This document shows positions 8,719 to 17,092 of a stretch of DNA of 64,000 nucleotides, piece by piece. Both the position numbers and the translations under genes were made by a program. Every line of letters begins with the position of its first letter. The first letter of the stretch is position 1. Source of the stretch: Candidatus Gracilibacteria bacterium (GTDB lineage Bacteria > Patescibacteriota > Gracilibacteria > UBA1369 > UBA12473); the NCBI GenBank assembly GCA_041658685.1, contig JBAZZS010000001.1, forward strand, positions 434,001 through 498,000, written 5' to 3'. The notes beneath the pieces are model-generated. The model ran no database searches and had not been told where the DNA came from. It worked only from the letters and a program-made list of their open reading frames with translations.

Positions 8719-10314
8719 ATGAAAGACCCAGCCCATGATAATCTTATAAAATTCATTCGACAAGCGGTCGAGGCAGCGCCAAAAAACGAACGCGAACTTT
8801 CGCAATTCAAAAAAAAATACGCCCGAAAAGAAGGCGGAGGGATTTCATCAAACGTCCAAATTCTCACAGTCTATCGCGAATTGATTCAAAAAAAAGAAAT
8901 CAAAGAAGTTCCGATTCTCACAACCCTTTTGCGCAAGCGAAAAATACGCAGTTTAGCCGGAATTGCGGCCATCACCGTGCTCACCAAACCTTGGTATTGC
9001 CCGGGACGTTGCACCTTTTGTCCGGCGGAAAAAGGAATGCCTAAAAGTTATCTATCCAACGAGCCCGGAGCCATGCGTGCCGTGCTCAATGATTTTGATG
9101 CCGCACGCCAAGTAAAAACCCGACTCAAAAGCCTTGAAAGCCAAGGCCATCCCACGGATAAAATCGAGCTCATTGTGCTGGGCGGGACTTTTGCCGCGTA
9201 CCCCAAGGCCTATCAATCCAATTTCATCCGCCAACTTTACAACACGCTGAATGGAGTCAAAGATCGCACCCTTGCTGCTGCGCAAAAACGAAATGAAACC
9301 GCACAACATCGCTGCATAGCTTTAAGCCTCGAAACCCGCGCCGACACCATCACGCCAAAAGAACTTCAACGCTATCGGAAACTAGGCTGCACCAAGCTTC
9401 AAATTGGAATTCAAGCGTTGGATGATGAGATTCTCAAACGCGTAAAACGTGGAGAAACCGTAGAACAAGGCAAAAAAGCTCTTCAACTCATTCGAGATGC
9501 AGGATTCAAATTTTCCGTACACATGATGCCGAATTTGCCGGGAAGCACACCGGAAAAAGATTTTCAAATGATGAAACAATTGTTCGAGGATCCGGCCTAC
9601 AAACCCGACTTTCTCAAACTATACCCATGCACCGTGGTCCCGTATTCCGAACTCGAAAAAGAATGGCGAAGAGGGGAGTACCAACCCTATGACAAAAAAA
9701 CGCTGTCAAAACTTTTATTACGCATGAAAACCGTTATGCCCGAATATGTACGCATCGATCGCTTAGTACGCGACATTCCCGGAGACAGCATTTTGGCCGG
9801 AAGTGTGGTGACCAATTTGCGACAATTGTTACAGGAGGAAGGCGAACTCCAAGGGAATTGGCCCTGCCGTTGCATCCGTTGCCGTGAAATTCGCACCGCA
9901 GAAGTGGATCCCAAAAATATCGTTTATAAAGAACAGTCCTTTGAAGCCGCAGGCGGTCGAGAATTTTTCCTCACTTACGAAGACAAAAAACAGGACAAAA
10001 TCCTTTCCTTACTCCGCCTCCGATTTCCGTCACAACTTTTCACTCACAAAAAACATTTCATCCCGGAACTGGAGAGCGCCGCCATTGTGCGCGAAATCCA
10101 CACGTACGGATTTCAAGTCGGCATCGGAGAACGACAAGACAAAGCCACTCAACACCTCGGTTTAGGCCATCAGCTCCTCTCAAAAGCCGAGGCCATCACC
10201 CAAAAAGCTGGCTTCCATCGCCTCGCCGTCATCGCTTCCATCGGCACCCGCGAATACTACCGCAAGTGGGGGTATCGCTTGCAAGGGACGTACATGATGA
10301 AAAATTTGCGATAA
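8719..10314 (+). CDS. elp3: Elp3-family tRNA uridine carboxymethyltransferase (radical SAM + acetyltransferase)
   Basis: Elp3 places the carboxymethyl group on C5 of wobble uridine 34 using acetyl-CoA and SAM. The radical SAM domain has Cys94, Cys98 and Cys101 in CPGRCTFCP, preceded by AGIAAITVLTKPWY and followed by LSNEPGAMRA. GGTFAAYP, LQIGIQALDDE and VHMMPNLPGSTPEKD are all typical. The GNAT domain (about residues 420-531) ends with HLGLGHQLLSKAE and IASIGTREYYRKWGY. The 531 residues are near full length for this family. It is divergent from, and 16 bp away from, the Trm9-like fusion, which suggests a two-step cm5U to mcm5U route. Confidence 0.93.
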   Translation: MKDPAHDNLIKFIRQAVEAAPKNERELSQFKKKYARKEGGGISSNVQILTVYRELIQKKEIKEVPILTTLLRKRKIRSLAGIAAITVLTKPWYCPGRCTFCPAEKGMPKSYLSNEPGAMRAVLNDFDAARQVKTRLKSLESQGHPTDKIELIVLGGTFAAYPKAYQSNFIRQLYNTLNGVKDRTLAAAQKRNETAQHRCIALSLETRADTITPKELQRYRKLGCTKLQIGIQALDDEILKRVKRGETVEQGKKALQLIRDAGFKFSVHMMPNLPGSTPEKDFQMMKQLFEDPAYKPDFLKLYPCTVVPYSELEKEWRRGEYQPYDKKTLSKLLLRMKTVMPEYVRIDRLVRDIPGDSILAGSVVTNLRQLLQEEGELQGNWPCRCIRCREIRTAEVDPKNIVYKEQSFEAAGGREFFLTYEDKKQDKILSLLRLRFPSQLFTHKKHFIPELESAAIVREIHTYGFQVGIGERQDKATQHLGLGHQLLSKAEAITQKAGFHRLAVIASIGTREYYRKWGYRLQGTYMMKNLR

Positions 10315-10316
10315 AT

Positions 10317-10577
10317 TTAAAATAAAACCGGCGGCATATTTTGCTGACGTTTTCTTTCCGCCTCCATACTGAATTGCAAAATCAATGCATCGCGTTTGCG
10401 TTCCGCATCAGTCAATATTTTTTCTTGTCCTTCAACATCTTTAAGTAAAACTTCACTCAACGATTCAATCGCAAAAAAAGATAAATGAGGCAAAAGTTCG
10501 AGCACCGCTTGCTGCTCCCGCGGATTCAACGTGGAGTGCTTGAGAAGATAAGCGAATTGTTTGGGTAAAACTTTCAT
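10317..10577 (-). CDS. Small helical protein downstream of the giant gene, unknown
   Basis: An 86-residue, soluble, mostly helical protein with an amphipathic N-terminal half (FAYLLKHSTLNPREQQAVLELLPHL) and a charged C-terminal half (DAERKRDAL, EAERKRQQN). There is no signal peptide or transmembrane helix. It starts 8 bp after the 1227-residue gene on the same strand, so the two are likely co-transcribed and may work together. No family recognised. Confidence 0.55.
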   Translation of the reverse strand: MKVLPKQFAYLLKHSTLNPREQQAVLELLPHLSFFAIESLSEVLLKDVEGQEKILTDAERKRDALILQFSMEAERKRQQNMPPVLF

Positions 10578-10585
10578 AATTAAAA

Positions 10586-13500
10586 TTAAGCGGCTTGGGA
10601 CATACCGGCGGTTTCAATGTCGGCTTCTTGAGAATGTGGGATAGAAGTAGTATCAGAAAGAGAAGAACCAGGCGCTACCAAAGGACTCATTGGAATAACT
10701 TGCCCCCCTTCTTCTTGTTTATTTGTGTCAGAGCCTCCACTTGTATTGCTAAATATGCCACTCATTTCCTCCGGAAATTCCTGCAATGCCATATCTTCAG
10801 AAGTCCCATAACGCAAACTCGCAACAACCCCACCAACCGTTACCGTGGCTGCTGCCGCAGTCAAAACAGGAACTGCATAACGTAGAGCCTTTGATTCTTT
10901 AAATCCAACCAAACGTTTTATAAAATTTTTCCATCCACCCATACGATCCGCAATTCGAGCGATATCCGGCCATAAAGAAAGAACCTTCTGGGCCGCCCGA
11001 GAACCTCCCTTAGCACTTTTCGCAAGGCGTAAAGCCGCATTGGCTTCTAACGAAGTACTCGCAGAAGGAATCAAAGTTAATCCAGTCACAACATCCCCGG
11101 CCAAACCAACAAATCCCCATAAAACATTGCTTGCGCGTTGCCATCCTCCACTCACATCACGATCTGTCATCAATTCACGCCCACTAATAGCAGAATAAAA
11201 ACTTGAACCGGTTCCAACCACAGGAAGTACATCGATTAAAAGTTGTTTTGCATCCGGACCCAATTCATGAATAATTTGCTCGAAATCACGATCCGCTTCA
11301 TCTTGATTAATCAACTGATCTGTTACAAACATAGCCCCAAGCATAACCACTGCCAACGCCGCACGTCCCTTAGCTCCCTTTACCACACGCGTTAGAAATG
11401 AATTTTCATTCGCCAGATGAATTTGTTCTCTTAAAATAACGTCACCTCGTAATTTCTTAGGAAGCGATTTATAACCACGATTAATAGATTCAAGAAAAGC
11501 CAGTTTTTGTCGGGCGAAAGGATTCACCAACGTTTCTTGAAGCCGATTTAACTGCTCAATAACTTCAGGGGAATTCAAGGGTTTATTCGCAGCTCTGGCT
11601 GCCTTAATAATTTCATCCGCTTTCGCAGTTACTCTCGCCTGAATCCCTTTCTCAACCGCTTCCATTTCAGAAGCCATTTCCGCTAATTTCGCTGCCTTAG
11701 CTTCCCCTGTCAATTTATCAAAATTAGGATCTTTCGTTAATAAACTCGCATCCGCAGGATCAAGATACGCACGAATAGCCTGACGTTCTTTAAGTAAAGC
11801 AATACGATAAGGATCGTTTGGAGAAAGATCCTGCATTTCAGAGGTAAGTTCGTCCAACCGAATACGTAAATTCGGCTCAGTTTTTCCTTCTAAAACTTTT
11901 TCCACATCAATGGCCTGCCGACTGCCCCCAAATGCCAAACGTTTCGTTTCGCTCCATGCAATTTTAAATTCACTATTAGCCAGAGATCGCCCAATCAATA
12001 AAAGGCGTGAAAATCGACTCTCTAAAGAAGATAATCTCCTTTCTACCCTTGAAATACTGGCCCGCAATTCACTTGCATGAGACCCGGCAGGATTACGCAC
12101 GCCATCATTAACATCATCGCAAAGTTTCACCATAAACTCCAATTCTTTCTGAAGTTGCAAATCTTGATAATGAAGATATCCAGCCCCTTCAGAAAAATTT
12201 CTAGCCACTTTTTTAACCAAATCCTGATATTTATTGGTTTCTATGGAATCACTATTATTCGCAGCATATATCAATTTACGGACATAAAACGCTGAATTAC
12301 GAACCGCAGAAGCTTGACGCAACGTCGTAATTTGACCAAATGAAATAGAATCTCCCGCATCTCGAAGCGCCGTAAACCAAACCGCCCTATATTCATCAGT
12401 CAACGGAACAAAAGATTTCACAAATCTTTTTAATCGATCAGGCCCATGAATATCATCCAATAATGAAATTCGACCTTTTGCACTTCCTACCATTGCTTTC
12501 CCGATCACATAACCTCCTCCAGCCATGGTTAAAAAAGCTGCAATATCAACATTTTGATTTGGATCTCCTGTATTTCCCAATTCCATCAACATCGACTCCG
12601 CCACACCCATTTCCAAATTAAGAAGATGCCAAGTGGGGGAGGCCATTTGCCCAATACCAAGCGCGACTTGAACACCTTCGGGTAAAAATTCCAATTTTAA
12701 AGAAGCTTTCCCTTCGGCAATCCGTTTAAAAAGCTGAATTTTAAATTCTGGATCCGCAAAAAACTCTCCAGGCGCTTTCATTAAACGTTCGTATAAAGGA
12801 TCCAATGTTTTTTCTCCATAAGTTTCCGGTGCGTCCTTTTTGAATTCCCAAAATTTACCTTTTGAAAAATCTTCAACATAAGCAATAAAATCATCGCGTT
12901 CTTTTTGTGTATCAAAAAAAACATTAGCCAAATCACGCACCAATTTACGACGTTCGACATAACCGGTTCCACCAAAAATTAGAGCAAAAGCTCCAATAGA
13001 AACAGCCTTATCCGGATGTCTATACGCATATCCCAGACTATCTTTCGCAAGACTCAATGCTTTCCCAAAAATCCAAGTAAAAACGTGACGAGTCAACCAT
13101 GCCCCTTCTAAAGCAAGAAAAGCCAATTCCGGATTGGCATTGGTTTTATCCGCAACCGTTTTTAGCGCATCTGCGATCCCAAAATTCCCCTTCTTTATAT
13201 CAAACCATTCCAAATCAACATTAAATTTCTCACTAAAAGAATTTAAACGTTGATTGATGTTTCCGCAAACACGTGTCTCTATTTCACGAACTTTATCAAC
13301 CCCACCCAAAATAGCTTTATAAACATCATTGTCTTGTAAAAATAAATATAAAGCTGCATTAAGAGTAATACGTCCTGCCCATTTCGAGCCAATCAATCGA
13401 TTCAACAACAAATATCCTCCTCCCAAAGTCGCTATTTTTGTACCTCCTTTAAGCGCGAGTTCCCAAGTGGACGGATCTGACAAATTGGCACCAATCGCTT

Positions 13501-14269
13501 CAGCAACCTTTGCAGGATCATTCAAATCCAAAACCCAAGCCATCGCTGGATTTGTTTTCCATCCGGGAAATTCTGAATCCAAATAAGGTAAAATTTTTGA
13601 CCGTAAATCATTTAAGCCTATCGTTTCAGCAAAATCACCCAATTTTTCTTTCCCCTTTGAAACAAGTTCTGCAAGGGGAGGGAGTCCGCCCAACGCCCCA
13701 CTCAATTGTTCCCAAAGAGCAGAATCCTTAACCTCAAGCGTTCCATCTTTCACCTTTTGGGCCAAGAAAGCCCCCAATTCAGCCGGTTTATCTTTAAATT
13801 TAAGCAACTCATCCAATCCAATCTTACTACCAATCGCCGTAGCCAATCCTGCGATTGCTCCGGCAGGCAAAATCTTACCAAAAACGGTTTCTAAAACTCC
13901 ATTTACAGTATCTTTTTTAAGATCCGTGAATTTTCCGATCACCCATTCCGCAAGATCAAATAATTTTCCAATAATAGGCATATCCTTAAAAAACTCCTTG
14001 GCCTTATTAAAATTTTCTTTAACGCTAATTTTATCAATCCAATCCTTAAAAACAGCCTGAAGCCCTCCTTCATTTAATTTATGAACACTTTCACTTAAAA
14101 AAGAAAGAGCTCGACCAAACATGGATTTGGGCTTTTCCGGAGACTCCTTATATTCTTTAACCACCTCTGCCGCATAAGCCGCAGGGGACGATGCCACAAC
14201 TTCACTTTTTTCCTTTGAAGAGGAAAGCGAACCAGAACCTAAACCACCGGCAGGGGAGGGGGAACCCAT
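10586..14269 (-). CDS. Giant 1227-residue protein with pre-toxin-like segment, unknown
   Basis: No known family over most of its length. The N-terminus is low complexity (MGSPSPAGGLGSGSLSSSKE). Hydrophobic or glycine-rich stretches recur (AGAIAGLATAIG, VSIGAFALIFGGTG, ALAVVMLGAMFVTDQL and VLTAAAATVTVGGVVAS). A central coiled, charged region lies around residues 700-950. Residues ~1015-1064 (LPVVGTGSSFYSAISG, then RELMTDRDVSGGWQRA) resemble the glycine-rich pre-toxin (PT-TG) linker seen in polymorphic toxins and large secreted proteins, by eye only. The tail is Ser/Gly/Pro rich. There is no obvious signal peptide. A promoter is visible upstream. It heads a probable two-gene operon with the 86-residue gene. 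Confidence 0.7.
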   Translation of the reverse strand: MGSPSPAGGLGSGSLSSSKEKSEVVASSPAAYAAEVVKEYKESPEKPKSMFGRALSFLSESVHKLNEGGLQAVFKDWIDKISVKENFNKAKEFFKDMPIIGKLFDLAEWVIGKFTDLKKDTVNGVLETVFGKILPAGAIAGLATAIGSKIGLDELLKFKDKPAELGAFLAQKVKDGTLEVKDSALWEQLSGALGGLPPLAELVSKGKEKLGDFAETIGLNDLRSKILPYLDSEFPGWKTNPAMAWVLDLNDPAKVAEAIGANLSDPSTWELALKGGTKIATLGGGYLLLNRLIGSKWAGRITLNAALYLFLQDNDVYKAILGGVDKVREIETRVCGNINQRLNSFSEKFNVDLEWFDIKKGNFGIADALKTVADKTNANPELAFLALEGAWLTRHVFTWIFGKALSLAKDSLGYAYRHPDKAVSIGAFALIFGGTGYVERRKLVRDLANVFFDTQKERDDFIAYVEDFSKGKFWEFKKDAPETYGEKTLDPLYERLMKAPGEFFADPEFKIQLFKRIAEGKASLKLEFLPEGVQVALGIGQMASPTWHLLNLEMGVAESMLMELGNTGDPNQNVDIAAFLTMAGGGYVIGKAMVGSAKGRISLLDDIHGPDRLKRFVKSFVPLTDEYRAVWFTALRDAGDSISFGQITTLRQASAVRNSAFYVRKLIYAANNSDSIETNKYQDLVKKVARNFSEGAGYLHYQDLQLQKELEFMVKLCDDVNDGVRNPAGSHASELRASISRVERRLSSLESRFSRLLLIGRSLANSEFKIAWSETKRLAFGGSRQAIDVEKVLEGKTEPNLRIRLDELTSEMQDLSPNDPYRIALLKERQAIRAYLDPADASLLTKDPNFDKLTGEAKAAKLAEMASEMEAVEKGIQARVTAKADEIIKAARAANKPLNSPEVIEQLNRLQETLVNPFARQKLAFLESINRGYKSLPKKLRGDVILREQIHLANENSFLTRVVKGAKGRAALAVVMLGAMFVTDQLINQDEADRDFEQIIHELGPDAKQLLIDVLPVVGTGSSFYSAISGRELMTDRDVSGGWQRASNVLWGFVGLAGDVVTGLTLIPSASTSLEANAALRLAKSAKGGSRAAQKVLSLWPDIARIADRMGGWKNFIKRLVGFKESKALRYAVPVLTAAAATVTVGGVVASLRYGTSEDMALQEFPEEMSGIFSNTSGGSDTNKQEEGGQVIPMSPLVAPGSSLSDTTSIPHSQEADIETAGMSQAA

Positions 14270-14291
14270 AATTTTTGTTTTAAATCTTAAT

Positions 14292-14320
14292 ATTTTACCA
14301 GAAAATCAACAGATTAGCAA
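14292..14320 (-). promoter_or_regulatory. Sigma70-type promoter for the giant gene
   Basis: Read on the minus strand: TTGCTA, 17 bases, TAAAAT. The -10 box ends 22 bp before the ATG at 14269. No Shine-Dalgarno is seen in the short leader. Confidence 0.5.
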
Positions 14321-14792
14321 CTCTGTACCCAAAAACCATCATCGCGCACCACAAAAATAAAAGGGGATAAAGTCGAACATCTCAAATTTATAAAAATCCT
14401 TATTAAGGGGAGTGAAAATCGCCCCTTTCTCCCCAATGCATATAACTTTGCACAATATATCTTGTGCAAAGCACTTTAAGGTTAAAAACCAAAAAAACAC
14501 AATTAAGACCAAATTCACCTATTTCAATCCTTGCACAACTTTTTTAATAAACATCACGCCCCCCGATTTCGAATTAAAAAAATTCTAAAATACAAAAATC
14601 CACTCCAAAAACTCAATTCCCTCCAAAATCAAAACCCTTACCCCTAAAATTGCCAAAAATCCACTAAAATTTCAAAATGTATATTTAAATAATGGCTTAT
14701 TTAAGCCAAAATCTATCATTTTTGCGATTTAAGGCGTTTTGCCATTCAAGACGACATTCTCTTCATTAAGCCCGCCAAATTAACAATAAATC
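14321..14792. other. AT-rich intergenic region with several inverted repeats
   Basis: About 470 bp with no convincing ORF. It holds an AAGGGG/CCCCTT hairpin near 14405-14428, the long palindrome at 14446-14471 (listed separately), a third TTGCACAA half-site near 14530, and a TGGCTTA/TAAGCCA inverted repeat at 14693-14708. It separates the 5' end of the giant gene from the 3' end of recG, so it must contain upstream control of the giant gene and probably the end of the recG transcript. Confidence 0.6.
14446..14471. promoter_or_regulatory. Perfect 10-bp inverted repeat, candidate operator
   Basis: CTTTGCACAA, spacer TATATC, TTGTGCAAAG. The arms are perfect over 10 bp. Another TTGCACAA half-site sits about 60 bp further on. 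No U-tract follows, so it looks more like a dimeric protein-binding site than a terminator. Distance to the giant gene start is about 180 bp. Confidence 0.45.
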
Positions 14793-16862
14793 TCACGAAA
14801 TTCCTGCAGTCTCACGCATGACCTTCAATTGGTCCAATTTCGCTTTAAGCGAGGCATTTTCGTGTAAGTCAGGGTCTTTTAAAACAAGTTGCGCCGCAGC
14901 TTCACGAACCGTTCGCACCAATTCCGTGTCACTCAACGACGCCATTTTTAAATCCGGAATTCCGCTTTGCTTAACGCCATAAACTTCACCGGGCCCGCGC
15001 AACACCAAATCGATTTCCGCCAACTTGAATCCATCCGAATATTTAACCAAAGACCCAAGCCTCTGACTGGAATCTTCAGAGCCTTGTTCGGTGAATAAAA
15101 AGCAATACGACTGATGTTCACCACGACCCACACGACCCCGAAATTGATGCAATTGAGACAACCCAAATCGCTCCGCGCCTTCAATCAACATGATCGTGGC
15201 ATTCGGCACATCAATTCCCACCTCAATCACCGAGGTCGACACCAAAATATCAAGTTTCCCAAGCCCAAATTCAGACATCACCTTTTCTTTTTCATCGGAC
15301 TTCAATTTGCCATGCAAAAGCCCCACTTTTAAGTCTAAAAAAACCTCTTTTTTAAGCCGTTCATATTCCGTAGTCACGGCTTTTACACCCAATACATCTG
15401 ACTCATCAATCAACGGGCAAACTACAAAAACCTGCCTCCCCTTTTTAATCTGATCCGCGATCCAAAACTCAGCATCGCGCCGCTTATTTTCCGGCACCAA
15501 CCGCGTGATGATCACTTGCCGGCCTTTGGGCATTTCATCGAGAAGCGAAATATCTTGATCCCCATATAAAACCATGGCCAACGTTCTCGGAATCGGCGTA
15601 GCCGACAAACTCAGCACATGCGGACTCCCCTGCTCCGCTAATTTCTCCCGTTGTTTCACCCCAAAACGATGCTGTTCATCAATCACCGCCAAGCCCAATT
15701 TTGCAAATTTTACGCCCTCCTGAATAAGCGCATGCGTGCCCACAATCAAGTCCACGGTTCCAGTCGCAATTTGCTCGTGAATTTTCGCTTTTTCTCCCTC
15801 TGAAAAACTTCCCAACAACAATTGAATATTAAAACCAAACCCATTCAAAAATTGATGCAACGATCGATAATGCTGACGCGCCAAAATTTCCGTGGGAGCC
15901 ATGAGCGCACCTTGAAACCCGGAATTTAAAACATGAAATAAAGCAAACGCCGCGACCACGGTTTTCCCGGAACCCACATCGCCCTGCAAAAGCCGCATCA
16001 TGGGATAAGGCGACGTCAAATCCTTCACAATTTCACCGATCACACGCTCTTGCGCCACGGTAAGCTGAAAGGAAAGTGAATCCAAGAATCGCTTAGACAA
16101 AACTTCATCAATTTTAATTTGCCGACCCGTATTTTTAGCCTTTTGGCGAAAGAAAAAACGACGTTGCATGGCCGCGATTTGAAGTAAAAAAAGTTCCTCA
16201 AAACCCAAACGATGACGCGCGGCATCAAGCTCTTCCTCACTCGACGGATCATGCACCGCACGCACGGCTTTTCCATAATCCATAAGTCCATATTCATCTT
16301 TCAAAGTCAGGGGCAAAATATCATCAAGAAGCTCAGTGCCCTTGAGCAACGGCTGAATCTTTTCACGAATCCACTTGGACGTGAGTGGCGGACGCTCATG
16401 ATACATGGGCACCAAACGCGCGGAATGAAGTTGTTTTTTCCGCACCGGCTCATACAACGGACTCATCAACGAGACTTTAGTGCCGCTAAACTTGGCTTTG
16501 CCTGTCAAAATCACCTCATCGCCATTGCGAAGAAGTCGCATGATGTGTGGTTGATTGAACCAAAAAACCTCCACAGACCCCGTATCATCAGAAAAAAGCC
16601 CGCGAATCATATTCTTGCCGGTTCGTGTTTTTCTCATAAATAAGCTCGAAAGCTTTCCCTGAACCACATTCACAAGATCCGTCCGAAGCTCAACCACGGT
16701 CGTCATCTCCGTACGATCCCGATACGCTCGCGGAAAATAATGAAAAAGATCCTCCACCGTCACCACGCCCAATTCTCGCAAAGTCGCCAAATGCGCGGAC
16801 GTGGTTCGAAGCACTTCCGCAAGTCGCGTTTTAAGGAGATATTTATAGGAGGAAGTGTCCAT
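14793..16862 (-). CDS. recG: ATP-dependent DNA helicase RecG
   Basis: Branch-migration helicase that regresses stalled replication forks. The N-terminal wedge/OB domain includes GVVTVEDLFHYFPRAYRDRT. The helicase motifs are: motif I LLQGDVGSGKTVVA, motif Ia MAPTEILARQHY, motif II VIDEQHRFGVKQR (the DEQH box), motif III LSATPIPRTL, and motif V/VI ATIMLIEGAERFGLSQLHQ and RGRVGRGEHQSYC. The start at 16862 (MDTSSYK) gives 689 residues. The longer frame up to 16916 is discarded because its extra residues are encoded by the right arm of repeat copy H. Confidence 0.95.
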   Translation of the reverse strand: MDTSSYKYLLKTRLAEVLRTTSAHLATLRELGVVTVEDLFHYFPRAYRDRTEMTTVVELRTDLVNVVQGKLSSLFMRKTRTGKNMIRGLFSDDTGSVEVFWFNQPHIMRLLRNGDEVILTGKAKFSGTKVSLMSPLYEPVRKKQLHSARLVPMYHERPPLTSKWIREKIQPLLKGTELLDDILPLTLKDEYGLMDYGKAVRAVHDPSSEEELDAARHRLGFEELFLLQIAAMQRRFFFRQKAKNTGRQIKIDEVLSKRFLDSLSFQLTVAQERVIGEIVKDLTSPYPMMRLLQGDVGSGKTVVAAFALFHVLNSGFQGALMAPTEILARQHYRSLHQFLNGFGFNIQLLLGSFSEGEKAKIHEQIATGTVDLIVGTHALIQEGVKFAKLGLAVIDEQHRFGVKQREKLAEQGSPHVLSLSATPIPRTLAMVLYGDQDISLLDEMPKGRQVIITRLVPENKRRDAEFWIADQIKKGRQVFVVCPLIDESDVLGVKAVTTEYERLKKEVFLDLKVGLLHGKLKSDEKEKVMSEFGLGKLDILVSTSVIEVGIDVPNATIMLIEGAERFGLSQLHQFRGRVGRGEHQSYCFLFTEQGSEDSSQRLGSLVKYSDGFKLAEIDLVLRGPGEVYGVKQSGIPDLKMASLSDTELVRTVREAAAQLVLKDPDLHENASLKAKLDQLKVMRETAGIS

Positions 16863-16891
16863 ATAGGGATCTTTTGAGATTGAAATAAGTC

Positions 16892-17074
16892 GAGGAGAGA
16901 ATTCCCTCTGTCGCATGCAGACACGAATGAAGTGAGTGTCTCTGAGAAAAATGCCCCATTTTCAGCCTCATGTTGAATTTTCAATAATTCGCTGATATTC
17001 AATGATCTTCTCAAGCGCATTTCGCTGCGCTCCATGCGTATCCTTAAAAATGCGACTTCGGAAACACTCTCCTC
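16892..17074 (-). repeat. Family 1-related inverted repeat with family 2 insert, copy H
   Basis: Read on the minus strand, the outer arms GAGGAGAG/CTCTCCTC, then TGTTTCC and GTCGCAT/ATGCGAC, match copy E (54.6 kb) closely. The middle differs. Instead of the usual stem it carries GCAT-GGAGCGCAGCGAA-ATGC and AGACAC/GTGTCT hairpins, plus a stretch similar to the 3.4 kb repeat. It therefore looks like a composite in which a family 2 unit occupies the centre of a family 1 element. It lies between tyrS and recG. Confidence 0.65.
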
Positions 17075-17092
17075 TCCTTGTTAAAAATCATT

